This document shows, piece after piece, positions 22,241 through 22,969 of a stretch of DNA of 22,969 nucleotides. The notes under the pieces were generated by a model, which did not search any database, was not told where the DNA came from, and was given only the letters and a program-made list of their open reading frames with translations. Position 1 is the first letter of the stretch; each line of letters starts with the position of its first letter. Source of the DNA: Loktanella sp. UBA3435 (GTDB lineage: Bacteria > Pseudomonadota > Alphaproteobacteria > Rhodobacterales > Rhodobacteraceae); contig DFSO01000061.1 of assembly GCA_002378665.1 (NCBI GenBank), forward strand, positions 1 to 22,969, in the 5' to 3' direction. Made by a program: the position numbers and the translations under genes.

Positions 22241-22849
22241 TCAGATGAGGCCGTATTGGCTCGCCATGGCGGCGGCTTGGGAGCCGGTTTTTGCGCCAAG
22301 TTTGAGTTTTGCGTTCTTAAGGCGCTGCTTTACCGCGCCTTCGGTCACGCCCAGTATATGTGCGATTTCTTTCAGGCGTTTGCCGTCGCGGACCATGCCG
22401 AGCGCCTCTAATTCGGCCATAGTGAGGTTCTGTGGTGGCGCCATTTCAGCATGACGGCGGGACATAAACGCTTGAAGTAACTTAACTTCTAGCTCCTCGA
22501 ACTCGCGGTCATTGCGCGCAAACGACCCGTAGGATCGCTGGCCTTCCTTGTTCCCGTCAAAAACAGAAACCACGACGCCGTAGCGCAACCCAAAAGATTT
22601 GGCCTGCCCGAGCACATTGCGCGGATCATCTTGTTCAAGTTCGCTCCAGCGCATGCATCCTATGGTCGAATAGGCCCAGCGGATCACGGGATCAAAAAGC
22701 ATGAATCGGTTCAGCGTGTAATGGTCGATCCAGCCTTGCGGGAGTTCGTTCACTTCTTCCACGGGATAAGCAAAGCCGATTCTCAACGCAAAATAGTGCC
22801 CTGCGGGCGCAATAATGCGGAGTTGCTCTGGATCCAACCGTTGGGTCAT
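22241..22849 (-). CDS. LuxR-family quorum-sensing regulator
   Basis: Transcription regulator expected to bind the lactone made by the adjacent LuxI. 202 residues, shorter than the usual 235-250. The autoinducer-binding domain (about 15-130) keeps the ligand-pocket residues Trp40, Tyr44, Asp53, Pro54, Trp68 and Gly91. The C-terminal helix-turn-helix (about 142-198) reads LTMAELEAL ... LKEIAHILGVTEGAVKQRLKNAKLKLGA, with the typical IA..L..TEG.VK.RL..A..KL spacing. The start follows only a weak purine stretch (GGTAAGAA), which lies inside an inverted repeat (22863-22901). It is upstream of luxI with 125 nt between them. Confidence 0.9.
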   Translation of the reverse strand: MTQRLDPEQLRIIAPAGHYFALRIGFAYPVEEVNELPQGWIDHYTLNRFMLFDPVIRWAYSTIGCMRWSELEQDDPRNVLGQAKSFGLRYGVVVSVFDGNKEGQRSYGSFARNDREFEELEVKLLQAFMSRRHAEMAPPQNLTMAELEALGMVRDGKRLKEIAHILGVTEGAVKQRLKNAKLKLGAKTGSQAAAMASQYGLI

Positions 22850-22862
22850 AAAATAGTTTTTC

Positions 22863-22901
22863 TTACCAAGCTGTACAAAAACGCATGTTGCTTCTTGGTA
22901 A
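22863..22901 (-). promoter_or_regulatory. Inverted repeat just upstream of the luxR start
   Basis: TTACCAAG (22863-22870) and CTTGGTAA (22894-22901), perfect 8-bp arms with 23 nt between, beginning 13 nt before the luxR ATG. The arm nearest the gene carries the only Shine-Dalgarno-like purines, so it could act as an mRNA hairpin or as an operator. Confidence 0.5.
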
Positions 22902-22927
22902 ATTTCCTTAGCTTTTTAATCCGTTTG

Positions 22928-22956
22928 TTAATTTGTTAGTATTTCGTTAGGGTCAA
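22928..22956 (-). promoter_or_regulatory. Candidate luxR promoter
   Basis: On the minus strand TTGACC (22951-22956) and AATTAA (22928-22933) are 17 nt apart. The -35 is good and the -10 poor. It would place the start point about 70 nt upstream of the luxR ATG, so the inverted repeat at 22863-22901 would be transcribed. Confidence 0.3.
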
Positions 22957-22969
22957 CTTTGGCAACCAC

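Overview
The window looks like chromosomal DNA of a marine Roseobacter-group alphaproteobacterium (Rhodobacterales). The reasons are gene content and order: acpP/fabF/mltG and fabD/fabG, rpsF-rpsR-rplI with a long acidic L9 tail, a cytochrome b561-YceI fusion beside a stand-alone YceI, glnB-glnA, a DMSP lyase of the DddP family, a fused alpha/beta-hydrolase-OsmC protein, DUF6314, and a LuxR/LuxI pair. Family names come from motif recognition and memory; no database search was run. I see no insertion sequence, prophage, rRNA or CRISPR array.

Layout. 1-5829 holds fatty-acid synthesis and cell-wall genes, nearly all on the minus strand: fabD-fabG, acpP, then fabF-mltG (stop and start overlap). 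A plus-strand membrane-anchored PilZ protein sits between acpP and fabF and shares a bidirectional terminator with acpP. 5830-8546 holds the b561-YceI fusion (+) facing a secreted YceI protein (-), with a small membrane protein upstream of the latter. 8669-10083 is the S6-S18-L9 ribosomal operon with a promoter, a structured leader and a terminator. 10125-12195 holds trmL (+), trigger factor (-) and tRNA-Leu(UAG) (-). 12196-14088 is accessory-looking: a 389-nt gap, a short Hint-domain protein and an unrecognised membrane protein. 14089-16095 is glnB-glnA with inverted repeats upstream and a strong UUCG terminator. 16096-18859 is the DMSP locus: dddP followed by hydrolase-OsmC. 18871-21449 holds bioY (-), a DUF6314 gene (-) and purB (+). 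21462-22969 is a quorum-sensing pair, luxR then luxI, both minus.

How the genes work together. FabD loads malonyl onto ACP, FabF elongates and FabG reduces; MltG cuts nascent peptidoglycan. PII and glutamine synthetase form the nitrogen-assimilation module. DddP cleaves DMSP to DMS and acrylate, and the co-directional hydrolase/OsmC protein may belong to the same transcription unit (inference). The LuxI/LuxR pair would make and sense an acyl-homoserine lactone.

Most interesting signals: (i) a hairpin whose 3' arm ends at the dddP start codon and takes in part of its Shine-Dalgarno; (ii) a triple GTGCAC array with an exact 11-bp period upstream of dddP and a near-copy inside the b561-YceI gene 9.6 kb away; (iii) inverted repeats flanking luxR and luxI; (iv) two overlapping dyads upstream of glnB; (v) a candidate S6:S18 autoregulatory leader; (vi) a DUF6314 gene whose conserved N-terminus has no ATG/GTG/TTG start. 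None of these proves a new system.
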